The notes beneath the pieces are model-generated. The model was not told the origin of the DNA and did not search any database. It saw nothing but the letters and a program-made list of their open reading frames with translations. DNA of 64,000 nucleotides, from contig JBDSEV010000075.1 of assembly GCA_039919885.1 (NCBI GenBank), forward strand, positions 111,652 through 175,651. The letters run 5' to 3'. Positions 1 through 8,523 of the stretch are shown one piece after another. The translations under genes were made by a program, and so were the position numbers. Numbering within the stretch: position 1 is the stretch's first letter; the number at the start of each line of letters is the position of its first letter. Origin of the DNA: JACMLD01 sp039919885 (GTDB taxonomy: Bacteria; Bacteroidota; Bacteroidia; Chitinophagales; Chitinophagaceae).

Positions 1-68
1 GATTAACTTCAGTGAAATAAGGTAGCTTGGGCCAAATAACACGTACTAATGTCCTTTTTTATTAAACA

Positions 69-704
69 ATGCCAATGCGTCGAATTTTAATTGCCGATGA
101 TCATATCCTGATCCGAAGCGGATTAAGGCAGATTTTAACAAATGAATTTCCTTCCGCAATTATCGAAGAAGCCAGCGATGCAGAAGAACTATTAAAAAAA
201 GTATTATCACAACACTGGGACCTGGTTATAACTGACATTTCCATGCCCGGAAAAAGCGGGTTAGAAATTTTAAAGGAAATAAAACTGTACGATCCCACTA
301 TTCCTGTGTTGGTATTGAGCATGTTTCCTGAAGAGCAATACGCCATCAGGGCGCTAACAACAGGTGCCTCTGGTTATCTTAATAAAATGTCTGCCCCGGA
401 TGAAATAGTGAAAGCAATCAACCAGATATCGCTCGGAAAAAAATACATTACACCTGGTTTAGCGGAGCAGCTGGCCAATAATCTCCGGAACGATCAGGAT
501 AAAGAACTACATGAATCGCTTTCCACACGGGAGTTCGAGATATTCAAATTGTTGGCAAACGGCAAATCAGTATCCGAAATCGCTGAGCAGATATCTTTAA
601 GTCCCTCTACAATCAGCACCTATCGTTCCCGGATAATGGTTAAAATGAATCTGCATACGAATGCTGATTTGATATTTTATTGCATCGGCCACAAGCTGGT
701 TTGA
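69..704 (+). CDS. NarL/LuxR-family response regulator
   Basis: This is a DNA-binding response regulator of 211 residues. A receiver domain fills roughly residues 4-120: the acidic pair is D10/D11, the phosphoacceptor is D56 (motif ITDISMPG) and the conserved lysine is K106. A LuxR-type helix-turn-helix follows at about 148-205 (LSTREFEIFKLLANG). Length and layout are normal for the NarL family, whose members are phosphorylated by HisKA_3 kinases. The convergent neighbour (1026-2447) carries such a kinase domain, so pairing is plausible but unproven. It is transcribed alone on the plus strand, and the 68 bases before it show no recognisable promoter or gene. Target genes cannot be read from the sequence. 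Confidence 0.93.
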   Translation: MPMRRILIADDHILIRSGLRQILTNEFPSAIIEEASDAEELLKKVLSQHWDLVITDISMPGKSGLEILKEIKLYDPTIPVLVLSMFPEEQYAIRALTTGASGYLNKMSAPDEIVKAINQISLGKKYITPGLAEQLANNLRNDQDKELHESLSTREFEIFKLLANGKSVSEIAEQISLSPSTISTYRSRIMVKMNLHTNADLIFYCIGHKLV

Positions 705-1025
705 AAAACGCCTGGTTCAAAAAGCCGTAGTTAGTTGGCAACACCAGCATCAATAATTGTTTACTTAGTTAACAGATGATGGGTTATTTTTTTACCGGTG
801 GTAAAGGCGACCTTGCTTTTGTTGCAGCATTTCGATTGAAACTCCATTTTATAATTTGCTTGTTGTACTAAGGTAAACATTCCATGTCCATTTTCAGCAT
901 GTCCATGTGGGGTTAGTACCAACCATTTTATGTTGCGTACTAATTTTTGGAACAGATGACCATTGGCAGATTAAAATGCTGGCGGTTTTCTCTACGAAAT
1001 ACCATGGGGTTTGCCGACGTATATT
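705..1025. other. Intergenic stretch between convergent genes, no convincing gene
   Basis: This stretch of 321 bases lies between the 3' ends of two convergent genes. The longest frames here are in no recognisable family. A minus-strand frame at 761-880 could encode 39 residues with an ATG start (MFTLVQQANY...), but nothing supports expression. No clear intrinsic terminator was seen. Confidence 0.5.
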
Positions 1026-2447
1026 TCAGGCAATTATATTTTCGTTTAATGGAATTTCTACAGACACTTCACAGCCGTTTCCTACGGACGAATTTATCTC
1101 CATTTTTCCAAAAAAAAGTTCCGCCCGGCGTTTCATGTTTGCAATACCAATACCGTTTTTTACCGTCAGGGTGTTGAACCCGATGCCATCGTCCGTAATG
1201 CTCATTTTTATTTTTTCGTTATGAATGACAACAGTCACTTTTACCATGCTGGCACCCGCATACTTTAAAATATTGCTTAGCTGTTCCTGTAATATCCGGT
1301 ACAGGTTTAGCTGCAGATCCATACCTATCTTGGTTTTGGTAACTGTTTTATCGAAATACAACGCAAATGTGAATTTGTCATCTGCATTGAAGTCGTTTAG
1401 CACCCGTTCAAATGCTTCTTCCATGGTTGATTCAATAAAAAAAGCGGGCGCCAGGCGGTGCGAAAGATTTCTAATTTCCTCAGTTGCAAGCAGAATATAA
1501 TCTTGCGAGCGGTTGAATAATTCAATTCCGGCAGGTTCCAGCGAACTTTTCAGTAGCCGGAAAGACATCAGGCTGCTGGCCAATATCTGGCAAACATTAT
1601 CATGCAGCTCAGCGCCAATTTCGTACCGCTCATCTTCCTGGGTTTTTATTATTGCCCGGGAAATTTTACGTTCGTGCTGTATTTTTTCGGTGATATCAAT
1701 AGCTACTACTGAACGGTAAGAAATGTTGTTAATGAATACTGCATTGCTATATATTTCTACCTCAACCGCTTCGCCGGTTTTTTTAAAATGCCGGTGGCGG
1801 CCGCCCAGCACGCAATTGGCTTCGCCTTCTTCACTGCTCATCGCATATTTTTTGCGGCTTTTGTGCCCGGTAGTCAAATCATGAATATTCATTGACAGGA
1901 ATTCCTCCTCACTATATTCATAACAATCGGTGGCGGCCTTATTTACCTGTAGGCATCGACAAGTTTTCGGATCGTATACCCAGCTCGGCTGGGGACTTAA
2001 ATAGAACAGGCTGCTGTACCGTTTTTCAGATTCTTTCAGTTCCAGTAATTGCTTACGCCTTTCCATACAATATACAATGCTTTTATAAAGCCCCTGCGCA
2101 TTGAGATCGTCTTTCAGCAGGTAGTCTGATACACCCAGCGATATAGACGTTACGCTGAACTCAACGTCTGAAAAACCCGTTAAGATGATCACTGGGCAGG
2201 ATGCCGCAATCGCCAATATTTCGGTAACCAGCTGTTTCCCGCTTTTATCGGGCAAGCTTAGGTCAAGCAATATTGCGTCGAATAGAGTTTTTTCATCAGA
2301 TAAAATATGTGAAGATTGCATGAAGCTCACGGCATGCGTGATCACCGGTGCGGCAACCTGCTCATTTAAAAAGTCGTGTACCAGCGTGTAGTCGCCGGGA
2401 TTGTCTTCAATAACCAGTATGCGCAGGCGGCGCTTGTCTTTTATCAT
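1026..2447 (-). CDS. Receiver-PAS-HisKA_3 sensor histidine kinase
   Basis: This 473-residue soluble kinase starts with a receiver domain (about 8-125; E14/D15, phosphoacceptor D62 in LLDLSLPD, K112), followed by a PAS domain (about 145-255). It ends in a NarX/LiaS-type kinase core: HisKA_3 with the motif ELHDNVCQ (H282) and an HATPase domain (N box LQEQLSNILKYA, G box DDGIGF, NGIGIANMKRR). There is no transmembrane segment, so it acts in the cytoplasm. The N-terminal receiver suggests it is itself an intermediate in a relay. Its ATG overlaps the TGA of the upstream receiver gene by four bases, implying translational coupling. HisKA_3 kinases normally signal to NarL-type regulators, and two flank this block. 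Confidence 0.92.
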   Translation of the reverse strand: MIKDKRRLRILVIEDNPGDYTLVHDFLNEQVAAPVITHAVSFMQSSHILSDEKTLFDAILLDLSLPDKSGKQLVTEILAIAASCPVIILTGFSDVEFSVTSISLGVSDYLLKDDLNAQGLYKSIVYCMERRKQLLELKESEKRYSSLFYLSPQPSWVYDPKTCRCLQVNKAATDCYEYSEEEFLSMNIHDLTTGHKSRKKYAMSSEEGEANCVLGGRHRHFKKTGEAVEVEIYSNAVFINNISYRSVVAIDITEKIQHERKISRAIIKTQEDERYEIGAELHDNVCQILASSLMSFRLLKSSLEPAGIELFNRSQDYILLATEEIRNLSHRLAPAFFIESTMEEAFERVLNDFNADDKFTFALYFDKTVTKTKIGMDLQLNLYRILQEQLSNILKYAGASMVKVTVVIHNEKIKMSITDDGIGFNTLTVKNGIGIANMKRRAELFFGKMEINSSVGNGCEVSVEIPLNENIIA

Positions 2448-2884
2448 CTGACGTTTAGTTTGACTGGTAATTTTACAATAGAAATCCAGAAAGATTCGAT
2501 TTCAGTGATGAGGGCCAGGAATGCATCTACTTCCACCGGTTTTACGATGTAACAATTTACGTGGTTCTGATAGGATCGGGTGATGTCTCTTTCTAAAGAC
2601 GAAGTTGTAAGCATAACTACCGGTATATGTTTTAACCCGTTGTTTTCTTTTATAAACTTTAGTACTTCATGCCCATTTTTCCTGGGCAGGTTGATGTCCA
2701 GCATCACCATATCCGGTAGCTGTGCACCTGCATACTGTCCCGCTGCCGTCAAAAAGTCAATAGCTTCTTGTCCGTCTTTTACTACGCTGAGCCGTACATA
2801 TAGTTTCGATGCGGCGAATGCTTCTTTGGTGAGCATAATGTCGCCTTCATTGTCTTCGGCCAGTAAAATGTGAATCGCTTCCAT
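2444..2884 (-). CDS. Single-domain response regulator, Rcp1-like
   Basis: This 146-residue protein is a receiver domain with no output domain. The acidic pair is E10/D11, the phosphoacceptor D63 (VMLDINLPRKNG) and the lysine K115. The long loop between helix 2 and strand 3 and the C-terminal tail resemble the Rcp1 class of receivers, which shuttle phosphate for phytochrome-like or PAS kinases. It lies 11 bases after the 886-residue kinase gene and overlaps the next kinase by four bases, so it is in the same transcript as both. A phosphate-shuttle role is inferred from this position. Confidence 0.92.
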   Translation of the reverse strand: MEAIHILLAEDNEGDIMLTKEAFAASKLYVRLSVVKDGQEAIDFLTAAGQYAGAQLPDMVMLDINLPRKNGHEVLKFIKENNGLKHIPVVMLTTSSLERDITRSYQNHVNCYIVKPVEVDAFLALITEIESFWISIVKLPVKLNVR

Positions 2885-2895
2885 GCTTACCTTTT

Positions 2896-5556
2896 TTATG
2901 CCGATATGGCTTGATTGTTTAATTGTTTGGCAAGTGTAAACAGAAACGTGGTGCCTTTCCCTTCGCTTGATTCCACCCAGATGCGGCCATTCATAGTTTC
3001 AACTATTTTTTTACAGATAGCGAGCCCCATGCCGGTGCCTGAATATTCTTCCCGGCTGTGGAGCCGCTGAAATATCACAAAAATTTTTTCAAAATATCCG
3101 GATTCGATACCGATGCCATTATCCTGTACTGCAAATTGCCAGCTGTCATCATGCTCAATACAGGTAATGACAATGGCTGGTGCAACACCCGCAGCCCTGT
3201 ATTTAAAAGCATTGCTTAGTAAATTCTGAAAAACCTGCCGCAGGGGAGTCTCGTACGTATAAATTTCAGGTAATCCGGCAAACGACACAACTGCGCCACA
3301 TTCTTCTACCTGGGTGCTGTACAATAACAGGATATCATTAATAAGTTTCTGCACGTCTACTTTTTCCGGATCTGTCTGCAACCGGCCCACGCGCGAAAAT
3401 TCCAGCAAATCCAAAATAATCTGTCGCATTCGTTTTGCCCCATCAACGGCAAAATGGATATACTGTTTGCCTTTTTCATCAAATAACGCGGTATATCTTT
3501 TGTCTATTTGTGTAAGAAAGCTTGTTACCATGCGCAGCGGTTCCTGCAAATCATGTGAGGCAACATAAGCAAATTGCTCCAGTTCGGCATTGGAGGTGGC
3601 CAGTTCTTTTGCACTTTTTGCTAGGGTAATATTTAATTCATTTAACTGTACCCAGGTTTGTTTGCGCTCGGTCACGTCCCTGAAATACACGGAGAGTCCC
3701 AGTTCGGATGGGTACACACTTACTTCATACCATTTATTATCTATTTCATTGTATTCTTCAAAATGAACCACATCGCCACCAGTCATGGCCTCCTGGTATT
3801 TAGTATAAGCATCTGAACCTATCCTGTTTGCAAAGACCGTCCATAAGGAAGCACCCAGCAAGACCTCCTTTAGATGCCCGGTTAATCTTTCTGCTTCGTG
3901 GTTCCAGTAAGTCACAATCCATTTTTTATCCACGGCAAAAAAAGCATCGCCGATACTTTCAAGTATACTATTCTTTTCCTGGCACGCTTCCAGGTATTCC
4001 AGCTCGGTTGTTTTACGTGCGTTGATATCCTGAAAACTACCGTACAATCTCACACATTTTCCATTCTGCCATTCTGCATCTCCCAATACCCGCACCCAGC
4101 GTTCATTCTTCTTACTGGTTATCAATATAATTTCCATATCCCAGGAAGTGCCGTGTTCGATGGCCTCCTGCAACGCCCTGGAAATGGCATCCCTGCTAAA
4201 GCCCTCTTTGTAATAAGTAATTGCAACATCCAGCTCTATTTTGATATCATGTTCAATCTCATGGATTTGCCTCGTTATAGGTGACCAGTGTAAAATCCTG
4301 GTTGCTACGTCCAACTCCCAGTTTCCAATCCGCGCCAGATTGTTTGACCGTTCCAGCAAATCTTCTAATTTTTTCTTTTCAGTAATATCTGAAACCATTG
4401 CCAGCGCACCCTGGTATAAGCCATCGTTATTAAATACCGGGTTGCCGGAAATATTCGTCCATATTTGTTTGCCCGTTTTGGTTATGTAACGTACCGTAAG
4501 CGCTTCCATTACGCCGGCTTTTGCGCGGTTCATGGATTGAAGTACCGACTGTTTTTCCTGGTCATCCATGAAATAGAGATTCTCCCTGCCGATGATTTCC
4601 TCCTTTGGATATTCAAGAATATCGCACATCTTCTGATTAACAAATGTGGTTCTGTTGTTTTCATCCAGTAGCCAAATGCCTTCCTGCGCGGTTTCTACAA
4701 TCTGACGATAACTAAACTCGCTTTGTTTAAGCGCATCTTCCGCCAGCTTTCGTTTAGTAATATCACGATAGGTAACAATAAAGGCTTTTACACTTTCATC
4801 ATGAAGCAGGTTGGTGATGGTTACTTCTAACCATATAAAATGCCCTTTTTTATGTAAAATGCGATATTGTCCGGATTTTACAAGACCGGGTTGCGTTGCC
4901 ACCTCCTGAAAAAACAGCATGCAATAATCTTTGTCATCCGGGTGGGCAACATCAAAAATGTTTTTACCTTTTACCTGTCCAAAAGTGAACCCGGTAATGT
5001 ATTCGGCAGAGGGGCTTTGGTAAGAAATGGTGGAATCGGTGGTCACCAGCGTAATTCCATCATGTATGTTTTCTATCAGTGCCCTGTAGCGTTTCTCGTT
5101 TATAATAATTTCATCGAGAAAAAGTTGGCGTTCTTTTTCCAGCCGGAACTTTTCAAAAGAATTGGTGATGGCGGTGGGGAGCCGTTGCAGCCGGTCTTTT
5201 AAAATGTAATCATCTGCGCCACGTTTTATAACATCCACTGCAAATTCTTCCGAAATATTGGCTGTAATTAGAATGAAGGGAATTTTAAGACCGGATTGAT
5301 CAAGTATTTCCAGCGCGTCATGTGAATTGAAAGAGGGGAGCGCGTGGTCGGACAGAATAACGTCCGGGCGAAATTCCTGGAGTGCTTTAATAAAGGCAAT
5401 TTTTGTCTCAACGACCAGTTTTTCAAAAACCAGCTGGCTTTTTTTCAGCGCATTATCTACAAGCAACTCATCGCTGCGCAGATCTTCCAGGTGTAGTATT
5501 CTTAATTTATTTGCCATGTTACTGACGGTTGCTGATTTAAACCTATAACCTGCCAT
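2896..5556 (-). CDS. Receiver-multi-PAS hybrid histidine kinase
   Basis: This large soluble kinase has 886 residues from the first ATG; an ATG at 5517 (MANKLRILHLED) would begin exactly at the receiver and may be the true start. The order is receiver (E24/D25, phosphoacceptor D70 in ILSDHALPS, K120), four PAS or PAS-PAC segments (about 150-270, 275-395, 400-515, 525-635), a short coiled linker, HisKA with VASHDLQEPLR (H668), and HATPase (NLLSNAFKY, DNGIGIES, GTGMGLAI). There is no membrane segment. The ligand of the PAS domains is not visible. It sits in a five-gene minus-strand run, 19 bases after one single-domain receiver and 11 bases before another. Confidence 0.92.
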   Translation of the reverse strand: MAGYRFKSATVSNMANKLRILHLEDLRSDELLVDNALKKSQLVFEKLVVETKIAFIKALQEFRPDVILSDHALPSFNSHDALEILDQSGLKIPFILITANISEEFAVDVIKRGADDYILKDRLQRLPTAITNSFEKFRLEKERQLFLDEIIINEKRYRALIENIHDGITLVTTDSTISYQSPSAEYITGFTFGQVKGKNIFDVAHPDDKDYCMLFFQEVATQPGLVKSGQYRILHKKGHFIWLEVTITNLLHDESVKAFIVTYRDITKRKLAEDALKQSEFSYRQIVETAQEGIWLLDENNRTTFVNQKMCDILEYPKEEIIGRENLYFMDDQEKQSVLQSMNRAKAGVMEALTVRYITKTGKQIWTNISGNPVFNNDGLYQGALAMVSDITEKKKLEDLLERSNNLARIGNWELDVATRILHWSPITRQIHEIEHDIKIELDVAITYYKEGFSRDAISRALQEAIEHGTSWDMEIILITSKKNERWVRVLGDAEWQNGKCVRLYGSFQDINARKTTELEYLEACQEKNSILESIGDAFFAVDKKWIVTYWNHEAERLTGHLKEVLLGASLWTVFANRIGSDAYTKYQEAMTGGDVVHFEEYNEIDNKWYEVSVYPSELGLSVYFRDVTERKQTWVQLNELNITLAKSAKELATSNAELEQFAYVASHDLQEPLRMVTSFLTQIDKRYTALFDEKGKQYIHFAVDGAKRMRQIILDLLEFSRVGRLQTDPEKVDVQKLINDILLLYSTQVEECGAVVSFAGLPEIYTYETPLRQVFQNLLSNAFKYRAAGVAPAIVITCIEHDDSWQFAVQDNGIGIESGYFEKIFVIFQRLHSREEYSGTGMGLAICKKIVETMNGRIWVESSEGKGTTFLFTLAKQLNNQAISA

Positions 5557-5575
5557 ATCGGAATGGCCGCACAGA

Positions 5576-6016
5576 TTATTTGGGCGTATTATTGACTAAC
5601 AACCAGTACAAACCCAACTCAGCAATTGTTTTTGAAAAATTGTCGAATCCTACTGGTTTAACAACATAGCTGTTTACGCCCAGACGGTGGCTTTCCAGGA
5701 TGTCTTTTTCTTCCTTCGAAGAAGTCATCATTACAACGGGTATAAACCTTGTTCTTTCATCAGCCTTAAGAAGTTTTAATACTTCCAGCCCACTTATCTT
5801 GGGCATCTTAATATCCAGGAAAATCACTTTCGGTTTGTTTTCGAAGTTTCTTTCTACATATTCACCCCTGCAGAAAATAAAATCCAGGGCCTGGGCGCCA
5901 TCAATCACGTGCACCAGGTTATTGGCAAGATGGTGTTTTTTGAGTTCCCGGATAGTAAGGATTGCGTCGGATTTATTGTCTTCGACCAGCAGAATTTCAA
6001 CGTCTTTTGTATGCAT
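5576..6016 (-). CDS. Single-domain response regulator, Rcp1-like
   Basis: This is a stand-alone receiver of 146 residues (E12/D13, phosphoacceptor D68 in IFLDIKMPKISG, K120 in VVKPVGFD). The frame is open upstream to 6241, but that part overlaps the preceding kinase, so the ATG at 6014-6016 (MHTKDVEILLVEDN) is chosen: it starts just before the first strand of the fold and lies 25 bases after the kinase stop. It is similar in length and in its C-terminal VKPV segment to the receiver at 2444-2884, suggesting duplicated phosphate carriers. No DNA-binding or enzymatic output is present. Confidence 0.92.
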   Translation of the reverse strand: MHTKDVEILLVEDNKSDAILTIRELKKHHLANNLVHVIDGAQALDFIFCRGEYVERNFENKPKVIFLDIKMPKISGLEVLKLLKADERTRFIPVVMMTSSKEEKDILESHRLGVNSYVVKPVGFDNFSKTIAELGLYWLLVNNTPK

Positions 6017-6041
6017 AATGGTGCTATAGTAAGCGCTAAAT

Positions 6042-7226
6042 TTAGTTTTTGGGTAACGATATAAAAAAGCAGGCGCCTTCATCCACTTTCCCTTCCGCCC
6101 ATACTTTGCCTCCGTGTTTGTTAACGATACGCTGAATGATGGCAAGCCCAACACCAGTTCCTTCAAACTCACTGTTACTGTGCAGCCGTTGAAAAACACC
6201 AAATAATTTGTCGTAATACCGCATGTCAAAACCGGCACCATTGTCTTTCACATAATAGGTGCAATATTTATCATCCGAATAAGCGCCTATTTCCACTTCC
6301 GGTTCCAATTTTTTACCGGTATATTTAAACGCGTTCGATACCAGGTTGATAAAAACCTGTTTTAACATGTTCTTATCGGCCCTAAGATTTTCCAGGTTTT
6401 TGAGTGTTATCTTGAAGTTGCGTGCAGGCTCCGCCAGCCGGAGATCTTTGATGATTGAATCAAGCATCTCTTTCATGCCTACCATAACCATTGAAACATT
6501 TTGTTTACCAATTTGCGAGAATTCAAGCAGGTTATCAATCAGCTGACCCATGCGCATAGCGTTATTGACGATTTCTTCCATTATTTCCCCCGCAGCAGCA
6601 TCCAGTTTTTCAACGTAATCTTCCCGGAGTATTTGGGTAAAACCATTAATAGCTCTTAGCGGCGCACGCAAATCGTGGGAAACAGAATAAGAAAAAGATT
6701 CGAGTTCCTTGTTGACAGCTTCCAGCTGCGCGGTTCGTTCTATTACTTTTTGTTCAAGACCAATATTGAGTTCATGGATATGAAATTTGGCCATTTTTAA
6801 TCCGTCGTTTGCAATGAGCAGTTCGGCGGCACGTTTTTCCTTTTCTTTATTTTGAAATGCCAGTTCTTCATTCGCAATAATCAGCTCGGCAGCACGTCGT
6901 TCTTTTTCGGCATTCTGAAAAAGCAATTCCTTGTTGGCAACAATCAGTTCCGCCGCCCTGTTTTCCTTTTCCGTGTTCTGGAAAAGCAATTCTTTATTGG
7001 CGACAATAAGTTCCGCCGCACGTTTTTCTTTTTCGGCGTTCTGAAATGCGAGTTCTTTATTGGCAATGATCAATTCTGCAGCGCGTTTTTCTTTTTCGGC
7101 ATTTTGAAAAGCGAGTTCTTTGTTTGCAATGATCAGTTCGGAAGCACGCTTTTCTTTCTCTTCGTTTTGAAACGCAAGTTCCCGCGTAACGGTCACCAGT
7201 TCATCTGAATTTTTACGCTGATCCAT
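6042..7226 (-). CDS. Histidine kinase with six 21-residue coiled-coil repeats
   Basis: This 394-residue kinase has no PAS, GAF or membrane domain. Residues 7-132 are six tandem repeats of 21 residues (consensus AAELIIANKELAFQNAEKEKR trimmed of variants), and a decayed seventh copy runs to about 153. Twenty-one residues equal three heptads, fitting a long continuous coiled coil. The kinase core follows: HisKA with YSVSHDLRAPLRA (H184) and HATPase (NLVSNAFKYTG, DNGAGFDMRY, GTGVGLAI). Repeats of this type are known from other Bacteroidota kinases. Signal input must come through the coil or a partner. It is the first gene of the tight five-gene run and probably supplies phosphate to the receiver 25 bases downstream. 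Confidence 0.9.
   Translation of the reverse strand: MDQRKNSDELVTVTRELAFQNEEKEKRASELIIANKELAFQNAEKEKRAAELIIANKELAFQNAEKEKRAAELIVANKELLFQNTEKENRAAELIVANKELLFQNAEKERRAAELIIANEELAFQNKEKEKRAAELLIANDGLKMAKFHIHELNIGLEQKVIERTAQLEAVNKELESFSYSVSHDLRAPLRAINGFTQILREDYVEKLDAAAGEIMEEIVNNAMRMGQLIDNLLEFSQIGKQNVSMVMVGMKEMLDSIIKDLRLAEPARNFKITLKNLENLRADKNMLKQVFINLVSNAFKYTGKKLEPEVEIGAYSDDKYCTYYVKDNGAGFDMRYYDKLFGVFQRLHSNSEFEGTGVGLAIIQRIVNKHGGKVWAEGKVDEGACFFISLPKN
6831..7208 (-). repeat. Six 63-bp tandem repeats inside the kinase gene
   Basis: Six in-frame copies of a 63-base unit encode the 21-residue coil repeat. Copies 2 and 3 differ at protein level by one residue, and copies 4 and 5 share ELIVANKELLFQN, so recent duplication of neighbouring units is likely. 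Because the unit is a multiple of three, copy-number change would alter coil length without breaking the frame. Confidence 0.9.
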
Positions 7227-7400
7227 AATCTAATTTCAAGAAGTTGCTGATGTAATATTCAAATAAACAGGGGTGCAGACCGGAAAAACCAATGCCAGAC
7301 CGTGGTGAACGGGTAAGGTACCGAAATAGCAGTACAATTTTAGAGATGTTTTAAAATGCAAAACATTTCTTTAGTTAAGCAAGTGTAAACACTTAGTCGC

Positions 7401-8045
7401 TTACAACAGGTAAGGCGTATTGGTAAACATGAAATTGACAAGTGAGGCGGCATTTTTCAATTGTAATTTTTGCAGAATGTTATGCCGGTGCACCTCCACT
7501 GTTTTTACTTTAACGCCGATATTAACGGCAATCTCTTTGGATGAGTGGCCTTCTTTAATGAATTGAACGATTTCTATTTCTCTGTCTGTAAGGGAACTCA
7601 GTCGCGGTGAAGCGGGTGTGTCTGCGCCGAGTTGCTGGCCCAATATATACTTGATCTCATCGCACACGTATACCTCACCGTTATGCACCCGCCGCATTGC
7701 ACTTAGGATTTCGTCTTTTGGTGAATTTTTGGTCACATAGCCACGAGCGCCCATTTTCATCATTTTTTTTGCATACACAGGATCTGAATGAACCGACATG
7801 CCAATGACTTTCGATAGTGGCGCAACGCCTTTTAATTTCTGTGTGGCCTCGATGCCGGAGAAAGGAAGTATGTTGATGTCCATTAAAATAATGTCGGGGT
7901 GTTGGGCGACAGCTGCGTCGAGTGCTTCCTGGCTGTCACCGCAGATGGCAACCACCTCAAAATCATCTGCAGAATCAATCAGGTAACTAAGTGTTTCACG
8001 GAGGAGTTTGTGGTCGTCTGCAATAAGTACGCGGATCTTCTTCAT
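7401..8045 (-). CDS. NarL/LuxR-family response regulator
   Basis: This is a 214-residue regulator with a receiver (D10/D11, phosphoacceptor D56 in ILMDINILPFSG, K106) and a LuxR helix-turn-helix at about 147-208 (LTDREIEIVQFIKEGHSSKEIA). It is upstream of the five-gene kinase and receiver run on the same strand, separated by 174 bases, so it may be the DNA-binding output of that relay or have its own transcript. The HisKA_3 kinase at 1026-2447 is the natural family partner. A weak promoter-like TACATTTC lies upstream of the start. Confidence 0.92.
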   Translation of the reverse strand: MKKIRVLIADDHKLLRETLSYLIDSADDFEVVAICGDSQEALDAAVAQHPDIILMDINILPFSGIEATQKLKGVAPLSKVIGMSVHSDPVYAKKMMKMGARGYVTKNSPKDEILSAMRRVHNGEVYVCDEIKYILGQQLGADTPASPRLSSLTDREIEIVQFIKEGHSSKEIAVNIGVKVKTVEVHRHNILQKLQLKNAASLVNFMFTNTPYLL

Positions 8046-8523
8046 AAATTTGGATTTTTAGCTTATGGTTAATTGTACAAAGGAAATGTAATACCCTAGA
8101 AAAATATATAGCTGGATCACTATGTTTTCGTAATGGTTACGCCACAGGAAAGTAGTTGATCGGCTACACCGGGTAGGCAAAAGCGAGGCGGTGAAACATT
8201 GGATGGAAGTGTTGCAAAATGTAAAACCAACCTTACAGCAATGTGCTTTTCAAGCGGCATTTGTTCAAGGATTTTCCAGTTATGGTTTGTTTGAACTACG
8301 AACAGGATTACTATTCTACGATCTGCAATGACGGTGCTGGTAATGGAAAACAGGTAGCACCAACGCAACCGCGGGACAAACAGCTTGCCTTTAAATATTT
8401 ATAACGCTGGCGATTCCATTTTCGCTGTATGCCGCGACATAGACCGCCTGAACGGCTAACTTGCACGATGCTGCGCAAAAGATGTTGATGAGCGAAATAG
8501 TAAGATTAAAGTGAATTTTTATG
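8046..8523. other. 478-base stretch without a supported gene
   Basis: The stretch lies between two minus-strand genes. A plus-strand frame is open for 65 codons (8134-8331), but it has no ATG near its beginning and no recognisable domain. An overlapping minus-strand frame at 8120-8368 looks random. No repeat or clear terminator was seen. Confidence 0.5.

Noticed and set aside
8120..8368. 82-codon minus-strand frame in the gap before the flavoprotein gene
   Set aside because: No recognisable domain and composition like random translation; it overlaps another frame on the plus strand.
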